A stretch of 64,000 bases of DNA from Arion vulgaris. Taxonomy: Eukaryota; Mollusca; Gastropoda; Stylommatophora; Arionidae. The first letter of the stretch is position 1. Every line of letters starts with the position of its first letter. The stretch spans positions 14,876,875-14,940,874 of the forward strand of contig CM036775.1 in assembly GCA_020796225.1 (NCBI GenBank). The letters run 5' to 3'. Both the position numbers and the translations under genes were made by a program. Below, piece by piece: positions 9,577 through 21,240 of this stretch. Below the pieces are notes generated by a model, which was given only the letters and a program-made list of their open reading frames with translations, was not told where the DNA came from and searched no databases.

Positions 9577-10067
9577 TGCCGTAAGTAACGAAGTATTGAA
9601 AGTATCTATTAGCCGTAAGTAACGAGGTATTGAAAGATTCTACTAGCAGTAACGAAGTATTGAAAGTATCTACTAGCAGTAAGTAACGAAGTATTGAAAG
9701 TATCTATTAGCCGTAAGTAACGAAGTATTGAAAGATTGTACTAGCAGTAACGAAGTATTGAAAGTATCTACTAGCAGTAAGTAACGAAGTATTGAAAGTA
9801 TCTACTAGCAGTAAGTAACGAAGTATTGAAAGTATCTACTAGCAGTAGGTAACGAAGTATTGAAAGTATCTACTAGCAGTAAGTAACGAAGTATTGAAAG
9901 TATCTACTAGCAGTAAGTAACGAAGTATTGAAAGTATCTACTAGCAGTAAGTAACGAAGTATTGAAAGTATCTAGTAGCAGTAAGTAACGAAGTATTGAA
10001 AGAATCTAATAGCCGTAAGTAACGAAGTATTGAAATAATCTAATAGCCGTAAGTAACGAAGTATTGA
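9577..10067 (+). repeat. 34-bp minisatellite, left half
   Basis: About 14 units of GTAAGTAACGAAGTATTGAA plus GTATCTACTAGCA or TAGCC variants. The array resumes at 13750 beyond the LINE, so it was one array split by an insertion. Confidence 0.9.
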
Positions 10068-10493
10068 TTGCCTGTAGTTTAGCTGTAACATGCACAGCGA
10101 CTACAACGGTTACATCGCCTATTCGGTGGTCAAACCAGGTGAGGAAAACCGATGGGTCTAACAGCATCGGTAATCTAGGCACTGTCTGCCTGTGCATGCA
10201 AAGACTGGATCCGGCTGACTTCGCGGATGAGGCCACTAGTTGGCTCAACGGTTAGAAAGGCGGATCACAGCAGAGCGGTGTGGACCGCATAGAGCACGGC
10301 GAGGCACTTTAGAAAGCCCTGGTCATCCACTGCATCTGGCACTATCTCCAGTCGTCTTGACTTGTCTTGCCCCTGGATACAGATAGTCCTGGACGAGAGA
10401 GTGAGGTTGACGAATAGCGCAACTTTTCCTCACTATAATCCAAATACAGCGCAAGCTACAGTTTCAGACAACTACATACAACACAAATCACCA

Positions 10494-11325
10494 ACATGAA
10501 GAACACGCTTAACGCTCTCACCATAGGCGCGTGGAACGTGCGAACACTATTAGATAACAACAAAGCTGAAAGACCTGAGAGACGGACTGCACTCGTGGCT
10601 AGAGAACTGGCACGCTACGATATCGACATAGCTGCCTTGAGTGAGACCAGACTCCTGACGAGGGTCAGCTGTCAGGAGTGTGGCGGAGGCTACACTTTCT
10701 TTGGAGGTGGAGAGCCAATACAGAACGTCAGGAATCTGGTGTAGGTTTGCTGTCAAATCTCATCTTGTGCGGCCTCACCAGACTCCCAAAGGTGTCAGTG
10801 ACAGAGTGATGACTCTTCAGATCTCACTAGGAGAAAAAAGAGTGCCACTTTACTCAGCGTCTACGCCCCGACAATGACAAATCCAAGCGAAATCAAGGAT
10901 GGTTTCTACGAGGACCTTGACTCAGCCATCTCAGCGGTCCCAAGGTCTGAGAAGCTCATCATACTCGGGGACTTCAATGCCAGAGTAGGGACAGACCATC
11001 GGGTCTGGGATGGAGTACTAGGAGTACACGGCGTGGGCAAGTGCAATAGTAATGGGCTTCTATTACTCAGACTATGTGCTGCCCACGACCTAACAATTAC
11101 AAACTCCTTGTTTCGTTTACCAACCAGAAACAAAACGTCATGGATGCATCCCCGTTCCAAACAATGGCACCTCATTGACTACGTCATCGTAAGGAAAATG
11201 ACAGACGTGACGTCAGAGTCACAAAGGCTATGTGCGGAGCAGAATGTTGGACCGATCAGAGATTGATCGTGTCAAAGCTCAACCTCCGAATCAAGCCGAA
11301 AACGTCACCAGGGTCGCAAACCAAC
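10494..11325 (+). pseudogene. LINE APE-type endonuclease domain, frameshifted
   Basis: Starts MKNTLNALTIGAWNVRTLLD, has LSETRL, then after frameshifts SHLVR and SDRVMTLQI, LGDFNARVGTDH, HPRSKQWHLIDYVIV and CGAECWTDQRLIV. These are the motifs of apurinic/apyrimidinic-like endonucleases that nick target DNA for target-primed reverse transcription. The final motif, normally S/T-D-H, reads TDQ: the catalytic His is replaced by Gln. At least three frame changes occur between about 10670 and 11270. Confidence 0.85.
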
Positions 11326-13020
11326 AAAAAAGCTGGCAGTCTCCAAATTGAAAAGCTCCGCTGTCACCGAAAGTTTAATAAGAGACATGGACGACAAATT
11401 GAAGGACCTCCAATTTGGCAAAACCAGCGTGGATGATGACTGGACTGCCCTCAGAGACACCGTGTACCTATCTACCTCTGAGCTCATAGGACACTCTGTA
11501 CGCAAGAGCCACGACTGGTTTGACGAAAATGACGAAGAAATCAAGTCTATCCTTCTCACGAAACATGAGACATACAGAGCCTATCAAAATGACCCATCAT
11601 CATCATCCAAAAAAAACAGCTTTCCTGGATGCTCGTAGAAGGGCTCAAGAGAGAATCAGGAAATTACAAGACGCATGGCTAAGCAAAAAATCTGATGAAA
11701 TCCAGATATATGCAGACAGACATGATTTCAAATGCTTCTACGATGCCCTAAAAACTGTTTACGGACCTCAACAATCTCACCCCATCCCATTACTCGATGC
11801 AGATGGAGCAAGGCTACTAATTGACAAGCCTCAGATACTAAATCGCTGGGCAGAACACTTCTGTTCTGTCCTCAACCATCCATCCACTATATGTTATGAA
11901 GCCATAGAGCGCATGCCCCAGGTCCCAATCAATGCCAAGCTTGATATTCCACCTACCTTAGCAGAGGTCAAGAAGGCAACAAGCCAGATGTCCAGCGGGA
12001 AGGCACCGGGTGCGGACTCAATACCAACCGAAGTCTACAAAGAAGGAGGGCCCACGTTGATGCTAAAATTGACAGAGTTATTTACATCCATTTGGTGCAA
12101 CGAACGTGTGCCACAGGAATTAAAGGATGCCACTATTGTCCACCTGTACAAGCGGAAAGGAAACCGCCAGGCCTGCGATAATCACAGGGGATCTCCTCCT
12201 GTCAATCGCTGGCAAAATACGGCCAGAGTCCTCCTCAATCGATTAATCGATCACCTGGAACAGGACTTACTCCCTGAGACCCAATGTGGCTTCAGGGCAG
12301 GTCATGGAACAGCAGACATGATATTTGCTGCTCGCCAACTACAGGAGAAATACCAAGAGCAGCACCGTAACCTCTATATGGTCTTTGTCGATCTGACAAA
12401 GGCTTTCGACACGGTTAACAGGGAGGGTCTATGGAAGATCATGGAAAAATTTGGATGCCCAAGGAAATTCATCAAGATCGTCCAACAGTTTCACGAGGGC
12501 ATGATGGCACGTGTACTTGACGAAGGGAGCTGTCGGAAGCCTTCCATGTCACCAACGGCGTCAAACAGGGCTGTGTACTGGCCCCAACACTCTTCAGCAT
12601 GATGTTTGCTGCCATGCTCACGGATGTCTTTTGGGAAGGCGACGAACATGGGGTAAAGATTAGATACAGGACAGACGGTAACCTATTCAATCTTCGGAGG
12701 TTAAAATCCTCCACCAAGGTAAAAGAATCAACTATCTCCAACCTGTTGTTTGCTGATGACTGTGCCCCGCTACCAACTCTGAGGAAGAAATGCAGACTTA
12801 CATGGACAAGTTCTCAATGGCCTGTGATAGGTTTGGCCTCACCCTTAACACCAAAAAAACAGAGGTCATGTTCCAGCCGCCCCTAGAGAACAGTATTACG
12901 ATCCAGTCATCAACATTAAACACCAGCGTCTCCAGTCAACGGACAACTTTGCTTATCTTGGCAGCCTCCTATCCAGATCGGCAAACATAGATTCTGAGGT
13001 CCACAATAGGATATCCAAAG
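11325..13020 (+). pseudogene. LINE reverse transcriptase domain, frameshifted
   Basis: The longest open stretch is 11520-12602 (360 codons). It includes SSGKAPGADSIPTEVYKEGG, a CDNHRG motif, ETQCGFRAGHGTADMIF, and motif A FVDLTKAFDTVNREGLW with its Asp. Motif B (SNRAVYWPQ in this frame, GVKQGCVLAPTLFS in the next) is crossed by a frameshift near 12530. Motif C reads LLFADDC at about 12740-12765, keeping both Asp residues. More frameshifts follow near 12780 and 12990. Confidence 0.85.
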
Positions 13021-13712
13021 CCAGTGCTGCGTTCGGAAGGTTACGTGTCACTGTGTGGGAACGGAAGGGGATAAGCATAGTCACAAAGCTGAAAGTTTAC
13101 CAGGCCATAGTGCTAACAACGCTGCTGTACGCAAGCGAGACATGGACAGTGTATAGCAGACACGCAAGAAAATTAAACCATTTTCACACAAGCTGTCTAC
13201 GCAGAATACTAAAAATAAACTGGCAGGACAAAATTCCAGACAGCGAAGTCCTCACAAGAGCAAAGATCCCAAGCGTCAACACCCTGTTGCAGAAGGCCCA
13301 ACTGAGATGGGTCGGTCACGTTGCTCGAATGCCTGATAAACGCATCCCAAAACAGTTGATGTATGGCGAGCTTGAAGGGGGCAGACGTTTAGCAGGTGGA
13401 CAGAAAAACGCTTTAAAGACACTCTAAAGTGTCTCTGAAATGCTTCGATATAGACAATACGTGCTGGGAATCCCTTGCGCAAGATCGCCAAATGTGGCGC
13501 TGTACCAACAAAAGAGGAACCCGAATAGCTGAGAATCATCGTATTGTTGAGTCACAGAGAAAACGAGCAGCGCGTAAAGACAGAGCACACAACACGCACA
13601 TGTCTAACCTTGATCATGTATGCCCCACCTGTGGTCGGGGATTCTGTTCTAGGATTGGACTCTACAGTCACCTCCGCACACACCAGAGAGGTGCAACAGT
13701 ACACGTCTGAGA
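13020..13712 (+). pseudogene. LINE C-terminal region with CCHH zinc finger
   Basis: Thumb and tail: LTTLLYASETWTVYSRHARK, FHTSCLRRILKINWQDKIP, LRWVGHVARMPDKRIPKQLM, then a frameshift at about 13425 and NTCWESLAQDRQMWR. It ends in a Cys2-His2 finger, CPTCGRGFCSRIGLYSHLRT plus His, followed by a stop near 13710. A C-terminal CCHH finger is usual in this type of LINE ORF. Confidence 0.85.
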
Positions 13713-13749
13713 TTGTTGTCATCATCGCTTACGATGGACGGCTATTATA

Positions 13750-14295
13750 TATTGAAAGTATCTATTAGCCGTAAGTAACGAAGTATTGAAAGTATCTAAT
13801 AGCCGTAAGTAACGAAGTATTGAAAGTATCTACTAGCAGTAAGTAACGAAGTATTGAAAGTATCTATTAGCAGTAAGTAACGAAGTATTGAAAGTATCTA
13901 ATAGCCGTAAGTAACGAAGTATTGAAAGTATCTATTAGCAGTAAGTAGCGAAGTATTGAAAGTATCTAATAGCCGTAAGTAACGAAGTATTGAAAGTATC
14001 TACTAGCAGTAAGTAACGAAGTATTGATAGTATCTAATAGCAGTAAGTAACGAAGTATTGAAAGTATCTACTAGCAGTAAGTAACGAAGTATTGAAAGAA
14101 TCTAATAGCCGTAAGTAACGAAGTATTGAAAGTATCCACTAGCAGTAAGTAACGAAGTATTGATAGTATCTAATAGCAGTAAGTAACGAAGTATTGAAAG
14201 TATCCACTAGCAGTAAGTAACGAAGTATTGAAAGTATCTACTAGCAGTAAGTAACGAAGTATTGAAAGAATCTAATAGCCGTAAGTAACGAAAGT
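13750..14295 (+). repeat. 34-bp minisatellite, right half
   Basis: About 16 units of the same sequence as 9577-10067, with an irregular last unit (AACGAAAGTAACGCATT). Variants (TAGCAG versus TAGCCG, CTACT versus CTATT) occur on both sides of the LINE. Confidence 0.9.
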
Positions 14296-14849
14296 AACGC
14301 ATTATGCAAACTCAAGGACAAATAAAAGTGTACAGACCAGTCGCCATCAACATGTCATGGTAAACGTAGGTACATTCTACATGTCAAAACTAAAAAAAAA
14401 AATACACCGCGTGTACTTTAATTTAAAAAAAAAATGTCATGTCATGTCACAGAGAGTGTTTTTCACACACGATATTTTTTTTACAGCGTGCTCTACTTCA
14501 TTCGGGGTATGTTTTTTACCTCGCGCTCTCACGTGTGAAATTGTACACGTTTAAAGAAAGAGTGTGTGTCATCTGTGTATATATGTACTTAAGGGTAAAG
14601 TCTATGCTAGGTGTGTTTGTGTTTCGTCTCCGTATATCGATACTTTAAAGTATGTTCTATGTGTGGGTGTGTGTATGTTTTGTTCTATATACGCAGTAAG
14701 GCGTATAGTTTCTCTATATGTGTATGTGTGATTCGCATCGAAAAAAATGGGGTTAACGGTGACATTTTTGCTTTGATTTACCCTTACGGATCGGTCCCTG
14801 CCCGTAGAAGTGGCGCAAAGTACAAACTCTGCTCGTGAAAGCTAAAGGC
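14296..14849. other. No gene or repeat recognised
   Basis: A/T-rich sequence with a local GTCATGTCATGTCAC and TGTGTGTATG-rich stretch. Short open frames here lack any family resemblance. Confidence 0.4.
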
Positions 14850-15062
14850 TAGGGAAGTAGCCCTGATAGAAAGTTCTCACTGCCTTGTGGATCAGCATGG
14901 CTAAGCAGAAAGCTAGATGAGTAAACCTTGACCACAACAAAGATCCTAAGGGTTCTCATGAAAAAAATTGCGCAGAACCCCACAATCTGGGGTTCGAAAC
15001 CACGACATGTAGAGCGCAAGACAACCTGCGTCGTCACGTCGCCATAGAGACCGGAACACTGT
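14850..15062 (-). repeat. Possible tRNA-headed SINE
   Basis: Minus strand shows TCTCTATGGCGACGTGACGA (A-box-like) and TCGTGGTTTCGAACCCCAGA (perfect B-box type), a spacing typical of SINE heads. Only one copy is seen here, so the family is not established. Confidence 0.4.
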
Positions 15063-15225
15063 TTCATCTTTGTTTATCGGCATTCAAACAGTCAACAAGA
15101 TCGCTGGAAGCATACGAGATGAGGTTTAACATAAGAATGTTGAATATTTCATACAAATAATTTCATAGTCATGACTGATCTACTACCTGGAGTCACATTT
15201 GATGAATGGGCTATAGAGTGTCGTA

Positions 15226-15370
15226 CACATGTCCTAAACGTGTAGAAATCTATTCGTTTAGGGGCCTACCAAACCAATGTGCAACTTATACAAGTTCTTG
15301 GCAAAGATCAAAGATATCACAAAGAGTGATTAAAATTGGTCGTAAGAACGAACACAAAGAAGAAGAAGAT
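15226..15370 (+). repeat. SINE-A copy, 5'-truncated
   Basis: Begins at ATGTCCTAAACGTGTAG and runs to the AAGAAGAAGA tail. The head and core are absent. Confidence 0.75.
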
Positions 15371-15534
15371 TGCACATCTTACATACACCAACGAAACAAA
15401 ACATGGCCTCATGATCGAAGCTTACCGAGTAAGCTATGGGGAACTCTCGAGGAAATTCAACTGACATGCGGCTTCATAGAGGCAACCCATCTCAGGGTTT
15501 AGACGAGCATACAAAACAGAACGCAAATAAGAAG

Positions 15535-15670
15535 ATTTCATTGCACAGAGTTTTACCCCATATGACATAATCCCTCTTCGCAAAAATGGCACGCCACCTG
15601 CCGAGAGTAATACATAAAGCACGAACACCGTAGCTCCGGCAACAATCCTAGGGCTCTCTGAAAAAAATGA
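15535..15670 (-). repeat. SINE-G copy, truncated
   Basis: Reverse-complement SINE-G body: CAAAAATGGCACGCCACCTG, CCGTAGCTCCGGCAACAATC and CTAGGGCTCTC. Confidence 0.7.
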
Positions 15671-16055
15671 TGGGAATGATGATTGCTACAATTGCTACTA
15701 CTATGACTACAACTTCTACTATTACTGCGTGTTACCACTATTGCTGCTGCCTCTGCTGTTTCTGCTGCTAATATTACTGCTACTTATAATCTCATTACAG
15801 CTAATACTATTACTACTGCTACTGCCACTAATACTACTACTACAACCACTCCTACTACTACAACAACTACTGCTGCTACTATTACTACAACTACTACTAC
15901 TACCACTAATACTACTGCTATTACTACTACTACAAAAACAACAACTACTACTTGTATTACTACTACAACAACTACTACTACAAGAACTACTACTACAACT
16001 GCTAATCATCATCACCATCATCATCATACAACAAATATTACTAACAACACTAGTC
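15662..16055. repeat. Trinucleotide (CTA/CTG/ATT)n microsatellite
   Basis: Imperfect CTA-rich triplets over about 390 bp. Long frames on both strands (poly-Leu on plus, poly-Ser on minus) are products of the repeat, not genes. Confidence 0.85.
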
Positions 16056-16374
16056 TCATAAAAAACTACATTAACAAATTATTTCAAATTGAGTAATACT
16101 GTAGTGACCAACCTTATTTAAGCAAACCAAGACGCTTAACCTGTACACGACACAGAGTGTACAAACATTACATAACATACATGGGTATATCAAAGTAGAG
16201 TTGACTCTGAATGTGACATAATGGTTCAATGTTTTCAGCTTTTATACTCGGTCGTTTTTATAAGGTTTTTTGTTGAGTTGTATAATACGCTGGGTATCGA
16301 TACTTCAGCAATATTCGTATTCGCTCGTGTGGTAGGGCCAACTATACTAAACTAGAAAATCTGTGCTTTGTAAT
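16056..16374. other. No gene or repeat recognised
   Basis: A/T-rich sequence without a recognisable exon, repeat family or RNA structure. Confidence 0.4.
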
Positions 16375-16912
16375 TATTAATTAATTGATTGATTTATTTA
16401 TTAATTAATTTATTAATTGATTTATTAATTGATTTATTAATTTATTAATTGATTTGTTTATTAATTGATTGATTGATTGATTGATAGGACCATCATCATA
16501 GCACTTCGGTGAGTAACCATGTGTACTCTGATCTCTTTCTTACACAGGACGATCTCAGCTGCAGTGCACGAGCTCTGTATCACCGGCGAGGGTCCCTGAT
16601 GTAGTTTTGAAGATGGTGAAGATATTTTTGTAGGAATTTTAATTTTTAATCTTTTCTAATGAATTTTGCTCGGGCAGCGGTTTTCCAGCCTGCTCTTCTC
16701 GATTTTGAAATGTCAATGGTTTTTACGTGCTCAAATTAAACACGGGACCTACGTTTTATCGTCTGTCTACGATAGGACTAGGAACTCGATCACACCTACA
16801 CTAAGATCGGGGATCTCTGGAAAAATATCCAGATGGTTCCACGAGGAAGCGAACCTGGTACCTTTGGCACGAGAGATGAGCACCGAAACTCTACGTCACA
16901 GAGACATCTCCC
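16375..16912 (-). repeat. SINE-C copy with expanded tail
   Basis: Reverse complement of SINE-C, full length to the head (GAGATGTCTCTGTGACGTAG in sense). The sense 3' tail, normally (ATCA)n, has grown into about 115 bp of ATCAATTA/AATAAATT variants at 16375-16490. Confidence 0.8.
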
Positions 16913-17077
16913 CCATCCCTTGTGCTTTGTAAAAGTGTTAAATGTCCTTCGGTCCTAATTTCTTCTGCGATTAGTTTTTGCATGCCAGGGTGTCTAAGCA
17001 GACAGATGAGTAGGTTCTATGAAGGCAGTGATCTGTAGTAGGTGCTTGCTGGTTTTCTAAGATTTCTTCTTAAGTTT

Positions 17078-17320
17078 CTTCTTTCAACGCTTCATATCGA
17101 CCACTAGTTAAACTACTCTTTGTGATTTGTATGTGATCTGAGCACAAGAGCGATTGTACGTTGTGCCAGTTATGCACCTACAAGTTGGCCAGCACATTCG
17201 ATTTCTGCGATTTTGTTTATTTACTAGGGTAGTCTTCCTCGATCTCTACCTCAGTCGTCTCTTACGACATGCCTTGTAGGTCGAACTGCTACTAATCTTG
17301 GTTCCTTTTGAGAGCTCCCC
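17078..17320 (-). repeat. SINE-B copy
   Basis: Antisense SINE-B: AACGCTTCATATCGACCACT, GCGATTGTACGTTGTGCCAG, TCAGTCGTCTCTTACGACAT. Confidence 0.75.
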
Positions 17321-17322
17321 TT

Positions 17323-17481
17323 GAGCATTTTATCCAGAGACCCCAAGGATTGTTGCCGGTGCTACGGGATTCGTGCTTTGTGCAATACTCTAGGCAGGTG
17401 TCGGACCATATCTGCGGAGAGGACCAGGCCATATGGAGTAAAACCCGGTGCAATGAAGTCAATCCTTCGGCTCAGGACCGT
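17323..17481 (+). repeat. SINE-G copy, 5'-truncated
   Basis: Sense SINE-G body from CCAGAGACCCCAAGGATTGT through GCAATACTCTAGGCAGGTG to CAATCCTTCGGCTCAGGACC. It directly abuts the SINE-B head. Confidence 0.75.
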
Positions 17482-17524
17482 GCGGTATATTTTTTTCAGT
17501 AGGATGCAAGTCTTCGAAATCTTC

Positions 17525-17815
17525 CTTCTTCTTCTCTTCCACCATTTACTTCTTTATAAAAGTGTTGGAGGAGATGGAAACGTAGTAATCTTGTGTGCTT
17601 GTTTTAAGGCACTTTGTAAGCTGATATTCATGTTTGTAAGGCTGTTCTTGAAGCCGTCACTCCATCTTTTACGTGGTCTTCCTCTTGCTTTGTACTCATT
17701 ATACTTTTTATGTGGGGCTCTCTGTGGTAGGCGATACCAGAGCATTCTTGTCAGGTGTCTAAACCATTTAATTTGTTGTTCTTTTATGAATTTCTCTCAA
17801 ATGCCGCCTTAAATG
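17525..17815 (-). pseudogene. LINE 3' end with the single-copy ancestor of the 2.9-4.06 kb satellite
   Basis: Minus strand: EIHKRTTN-region, LWYRLPQRAPHKKYNEYKAR, GRPRKRWSDGFKNSLTNMN and ALKQAHK, then a 3' end with ACACTTTTATAAAGAAGTAA and ATGGTGGAAGAGAAGAAG. This is the same LINE tail as at 2500-2990, but the terminal about 72 bp occurs once. Confidence 0.75.
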
Positions 17816-18136
17816 TTTAAAATTGTAGTTTGATCCCTCCCCCTCCTCCTTTACGGTTCCGTCTGATGTGCCGCCTCTCTGTATCATAGCATGGCGCAGT
17901 CCTGCTCCGACTTTCGACCCTTTGGAAAAGATTATCATAAATTGGTTAGCAGATGCTATATCAAGATTATGTTGGCGTTCGAGAGGTCTGTTTGTGACAG
18001 TTAACAAACACTTAACACGGATCTGATCAAAACCTTTCACAGGATTACTTCCTCGTGTCCATCTCCATCAAGAGGAAGAATATGGCATTATCAATTTTAA
18101 AAATGCACGGTTAAGAATTGAATGAAACAGTGGCTC

Positions 18137-18390
18137 GTGTAGTGCCGGGGGCCCCCTAGGGAAGCAAAGAATAGTACCACTGTGACCTACCAAGGCATAT
18201 CGTAAAAGGCGACTGATGTAGAGATCTAAGAAGCTATCCTAGTAAAGAAAAAGCGTTGCAGAAATCGCATGTGCTGCCCTACTTGTAGGCGCATAACTGG
18301 TACAACGTACAATCGCTCTTAGGCTCGGATCATACAAATCACACGAGTGGTTAACAAGTCTTCGATATGGAGAGTTCGAAGAAGAAGAAG
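18137..18390 (+). repeat. SINE-B copy
   Basis: Sense copy: GGGAAGCAAAGAATAGTACC, AAAAGGCGACTGATGTAG, GGCGCATAACTGGTACAACG, tail GTTCGAAGAAGAAGAAG. Confidence 0.8.
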
Positions 18391-18431
18391 CTAATGGCGC
18401 CCTCAATATCGCATTGGCTTTCAATTTCTGG

Positions 18432-19056
18432 ACAGTAACAAGGTCATTTTTATTAAACTTTTTTTAAATCTCACTTCAAAGATAATCGTTCTCAAAATCA
18501 TCATCAAGTTTTTAATCTCACTTCAAAGATAATCTTTCTCAAAATCATCATCAGTTTTAATCTCACTTCAAAGATAATCTTTCTCAAAATCATCAAGTTT
18601 TTAATCTCACTTCAAAGATAATCTTTCTCAAAATCATCAAGTTTTTAATCTCACTTCAAAGATAATCTTTCTCAAAATCATCAGTTTTAATCTCACTTCA
18701 AAGATAATCTTTCTCAAAATCATCAAGTTTTTTAAACTCACTTCAAAGATAATCTTTCTCAAAATCATCAAGTTTTTAATCTAACTTCAAAGATAATCTT
18801 TCTCAAAATCATCAAGTTTTTAATCTCACTTCAAAGATAATCTTTCTCAAAATCATCAAGTTTTTAATCTCACTTCAAAGATAATCTTTCTCAAAATCAT
18901 CAAGTTTTTAATCTCACTTCAAAGATAATCTTTCTCAAAATCATCATCGTTTTTAATCTCACTTCAAAGATAATCTTTCTCAAAATCATCATCGTTTTTA
19001 ATCTCACTTCAAAGATAATCTTTCTCAAAATCATCAAGTTTTTAATCTCACTGATC
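18432..19056. repeat. 43-bp minisatellite, about 14 units
   Basis: Unit AATCTCACTTCAAAGATAAT plus CTTTCTCAAAATCATCAAG and a T-run of variable length. Confidence 0.9.
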
Positions 19057-19057
19057 T

Positions 19058-19460
19058 CCGAGAAACAATCTCTGAGAGCTACAGAGATGTGATTGTACAG
19101 AAGAATGATGAGAATCCCATAGGCTGCTAAAATGACAAACGTTGAGGTGTTGAATGAGGTCAAGACACAGAGAAAGCTTGTTATCAATATAAGAAAAAGG
19201 CAATCAACATTTTTCGGACATGTGATGAGAAAGTGAGGTTTAGAACACATTGTGACAACTGATAAAATCGAGGGTAGACGAGACAGGGGAAGACAGAGAG
19301 AGAAAATTCTGGATGGCCTGACTTCGTGGTACAGAAGAACGTCAACATCTGAGTTGATAGCAAACACAAAAAAACAGAGATTTGTGGAGATCCATGATCG
19401 CCTACGTCAGCCGGCATGGCACCTGATGATGCTGAACTCCTTGCAGAGAATTCCAAGTTA
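19058..19460 (+). pseudogene. LINE ORF tail fragment
   Basis: In fragments: LNEVKTQRKLVINIRKRQST, FFGHVMRK, then an open stretch with IEGRRDRGRQREKILDGLTS and RFVEIHDRLRQPAWHLMM. This is the GKIEGKRGRGR-type tail of a LINE ORF. Related copies lie at 20730, 31850, 60170 and 60690. Confidence 0.65.
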
Positions 19461-19499
19461 AGTATTGAGTCATTCTTGTTTGTTTGTTTCTTTGTTTGT

Positions 19500-19800
19500 T
19501 AGTTAGAGGGTGTGCTAAACCACAGCCAACTCTAGATAACTAGGCCAGAAAATTGACTGGGAGTTTCCTGACCTAGATCAGAAAAGGGGCCGGAAAATAT
19601 AGATGTTTGATAGAACACTACAAGATTTTTTGCAGTTTTACGCAATTCTGTGAGTATAGTTATTTATTGGTGAAAAATATTACTATATTGATATTCCTTA
19701 TTGTTAACCTCAACTTGTTGCATAATATAACTTCGATTTAGCATTTTGTGTTGATTTTAAAATGAATTCGTCTACATACACCAATACTGGAATGCGAGGT
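19500..19800 (+). repeat. Repeat N copy
   Basis: A/T-rich dispersed repeat with TAGAACACTACAAGATTTTT, TTATTTATTGGTGAAAAATA, TTCGATTTAGCATTTTGTGT and CACCAATACTGGAATGCGAG. Other copies: 28210-29480, 37905-38080, 44220-44500. Class unknown. Confidence 0.6.
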
Positions 19801-20039
19801 CACGTGGTCTAGGTGGGTCTGATTTCCCCGAGTCCGAAGGCCCATGTTTATAGTTGGTCTAGTTAAACACTCTATGCGACGAGACACGCTCGTTTCAATC
19901 TAAGAAAATGTATTATTTAAAATATCAGATCTTATTTTCTTCTTTCTGATGTGGTTCTGGGTCATCATCGGTGCCGTGCCGGCTGGCGTGTCCTGGGACT
20001 AGTCTTAACACAAAATAATTCTTTTGTTGAGTATTCTGT

Positions 20040-20280
20040 TTGTTCTGTTCTAGTATGTGTGTATAGTATAGACTTTTGTGTTCATCTGGTGTATGTGTGT
20101 GCGTGTGTGCGTGCGCGAGGGCGTGTGTGTGTCTGTATGTGTGCGTATGTTCGTGTGTGTATGTTTCTGTGTGTGTCTGTGTGGGTGTGTGTCTACGTAT
20201 GTTTGTGTGTGTCTCTGTGTGTGTGTGTTTCTATGTGTGTTTGTGTGTTGTGTGTGTCTGTGTGTGTGGTCTAGTTTCTG
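20040..20280. repeat. (TG)n-rich microsatellite
   Basis: Irregular TGTGTGTG / TGTGCGTG run. Cys/Val-rich and Thr/His-rich frames here come from the repeat. Confidence 0.85.
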
Positions 20281-20454
20281 AATAACCAAACACTCCTATA
20301 TAACGAAATGAACGCTGGCTGAAGGGAGATAAGAAGAAACGAAGGGGTCTAATAAAGAAAAAAAAATCAATTAAAGAGCAGCTAAGGGGCATAACCAAAG
20401 CTAGACAATCAGACAATATGGGAACGAAAATCGAAGACAAGTGCGCGAAAGACA

Positions 20455-20580
20455 TCCATGAAAAGAATTCATCTCGTCTGTTCTGCGTTCGAGAGAAGAA
20501 GATTTCGTCTGTTCTGCGTTCGAGAGAAGAAGATTTCGTCTGTTCTGCGTTCGAGAGAAGAAGATTTCGTCTGTTCTGAA
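20455..20580. repeat. 31-bp minisatellite, 4 units
   Basis: Unit TCGTCTGTTCTGCGTTCGAG followed by AGAAGAAGATT. Confidence 0.85.
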
Positions 20581-20729
20581 ATCTAGTCACACATCTTAAT
20601 CCGATCACAGTTCTTTTATCACCGTACACCATTTAAAAAATCACACAAAACAAAACCAGATTTTTGTCGACTTTCAAATTACCTTCCCCTCTCTTCCCAC
20701 TCTCCCTCAAGTCCTACACCCAATCATAA

Positions 20730-21240
20730 AATGACACGTGGAGGTATTGAATGAGGTAAAGACACAGAGAAAGTTTATCATCAAAATAAAAAGAAAGAGA
20801 CAGTGATCATTTTTCGGACATGTGATGAGGTAGGGAGGTTTAGATCACATTGTGACAACCGGTAAAAGCGAGGGTAGACGAGACAGGGAAGAACAGAGAG
20901 AAAATGTTGATAGCCTGAATTCATGGCACGGAAGACCGTCAACATCTGAGATGATAGCAACAATTTTTTTCCGATCCAGGCACTTGAGCTTTTCAGCTCT
21001 TCGCTCGGTGCCATGGACATCGTAACCCTTCGGTTCGGTGCCACGAACACCGTAAATCTGGGGAATCTGTCGCTTTTTCTGCCATCCCGCGGAATTGAAC
21101 CCGCACACACAGAGGATAGTCACCCGTAGTCCAACGCGCTACGAACATGCTGGGCAGACGGGCATAGCAAACATTAGAGACAGAGATTTGTGGAGATCAA
21201 ATATAGCCTTCGCCAGTAGGCACGGCACAGTTGATGATGA
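20730..21240 (+). pseudogene. LINE ORF tail fragment split by SINE-T
   Basis: Same tail family as 19058-19460: GACACAGAGAAAGTTTATCA, GGACATGTGATGAGGTAG, CGAGGGTAGACGAGACAGGG, then after the SINE-T GACAGAGATTTGTGGAGATC. Frameshifted. Confidence 0.65.
20961..21163 (-). repeat. SINE-T copy nested in a LINE tail
   Basis: Minus-strand SINE-T with T-run at 20963-20969. TSD ATAGCAA at 20954-20960 and 21164-21170; the sibling LINE copy at about 32115 reads ATAGCAAACACCAGAGAC without interruption. Confidence 0.8.

Larger units (their letters stand above)
10068..13749 (+). mobile_element. Near-full-length 3.7-kb LINE inside a minisatellite
   Basis: Non-LTR retrotransposon with about 430 bp of 5' leader, then endonuclease, reverse transcriptase and zinc-finger remnants of one ORF. 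Both flanks are the same 34-bp minisatellite, and the left and right array phases overlap by TATTGA (10062-10067, 13750-13755), as expected for a TSD. The 3' end is short and A/T-rich with no poly(A). It resembles I/Jockey-group LINEs (Nimb-like), but the clade is inference. Confidence 0.85.

Noticed and set aside
15722..16061. Poly-Ser and poly-Leu open frames
   Set aside because: Trinucleotide microsatellite read in different frames.
17768..18040. Zinc-finger-like HLRREIH motif on the minus strand
   Set aside because: The end of the frame is the start of a LINE tail (KEQQIKWF) in another frame; no paired cysteines.
19951..20289. Cys/Val-rich and Thr/His-rich frames
   Set aside because: TG microsatellite read on both strands.
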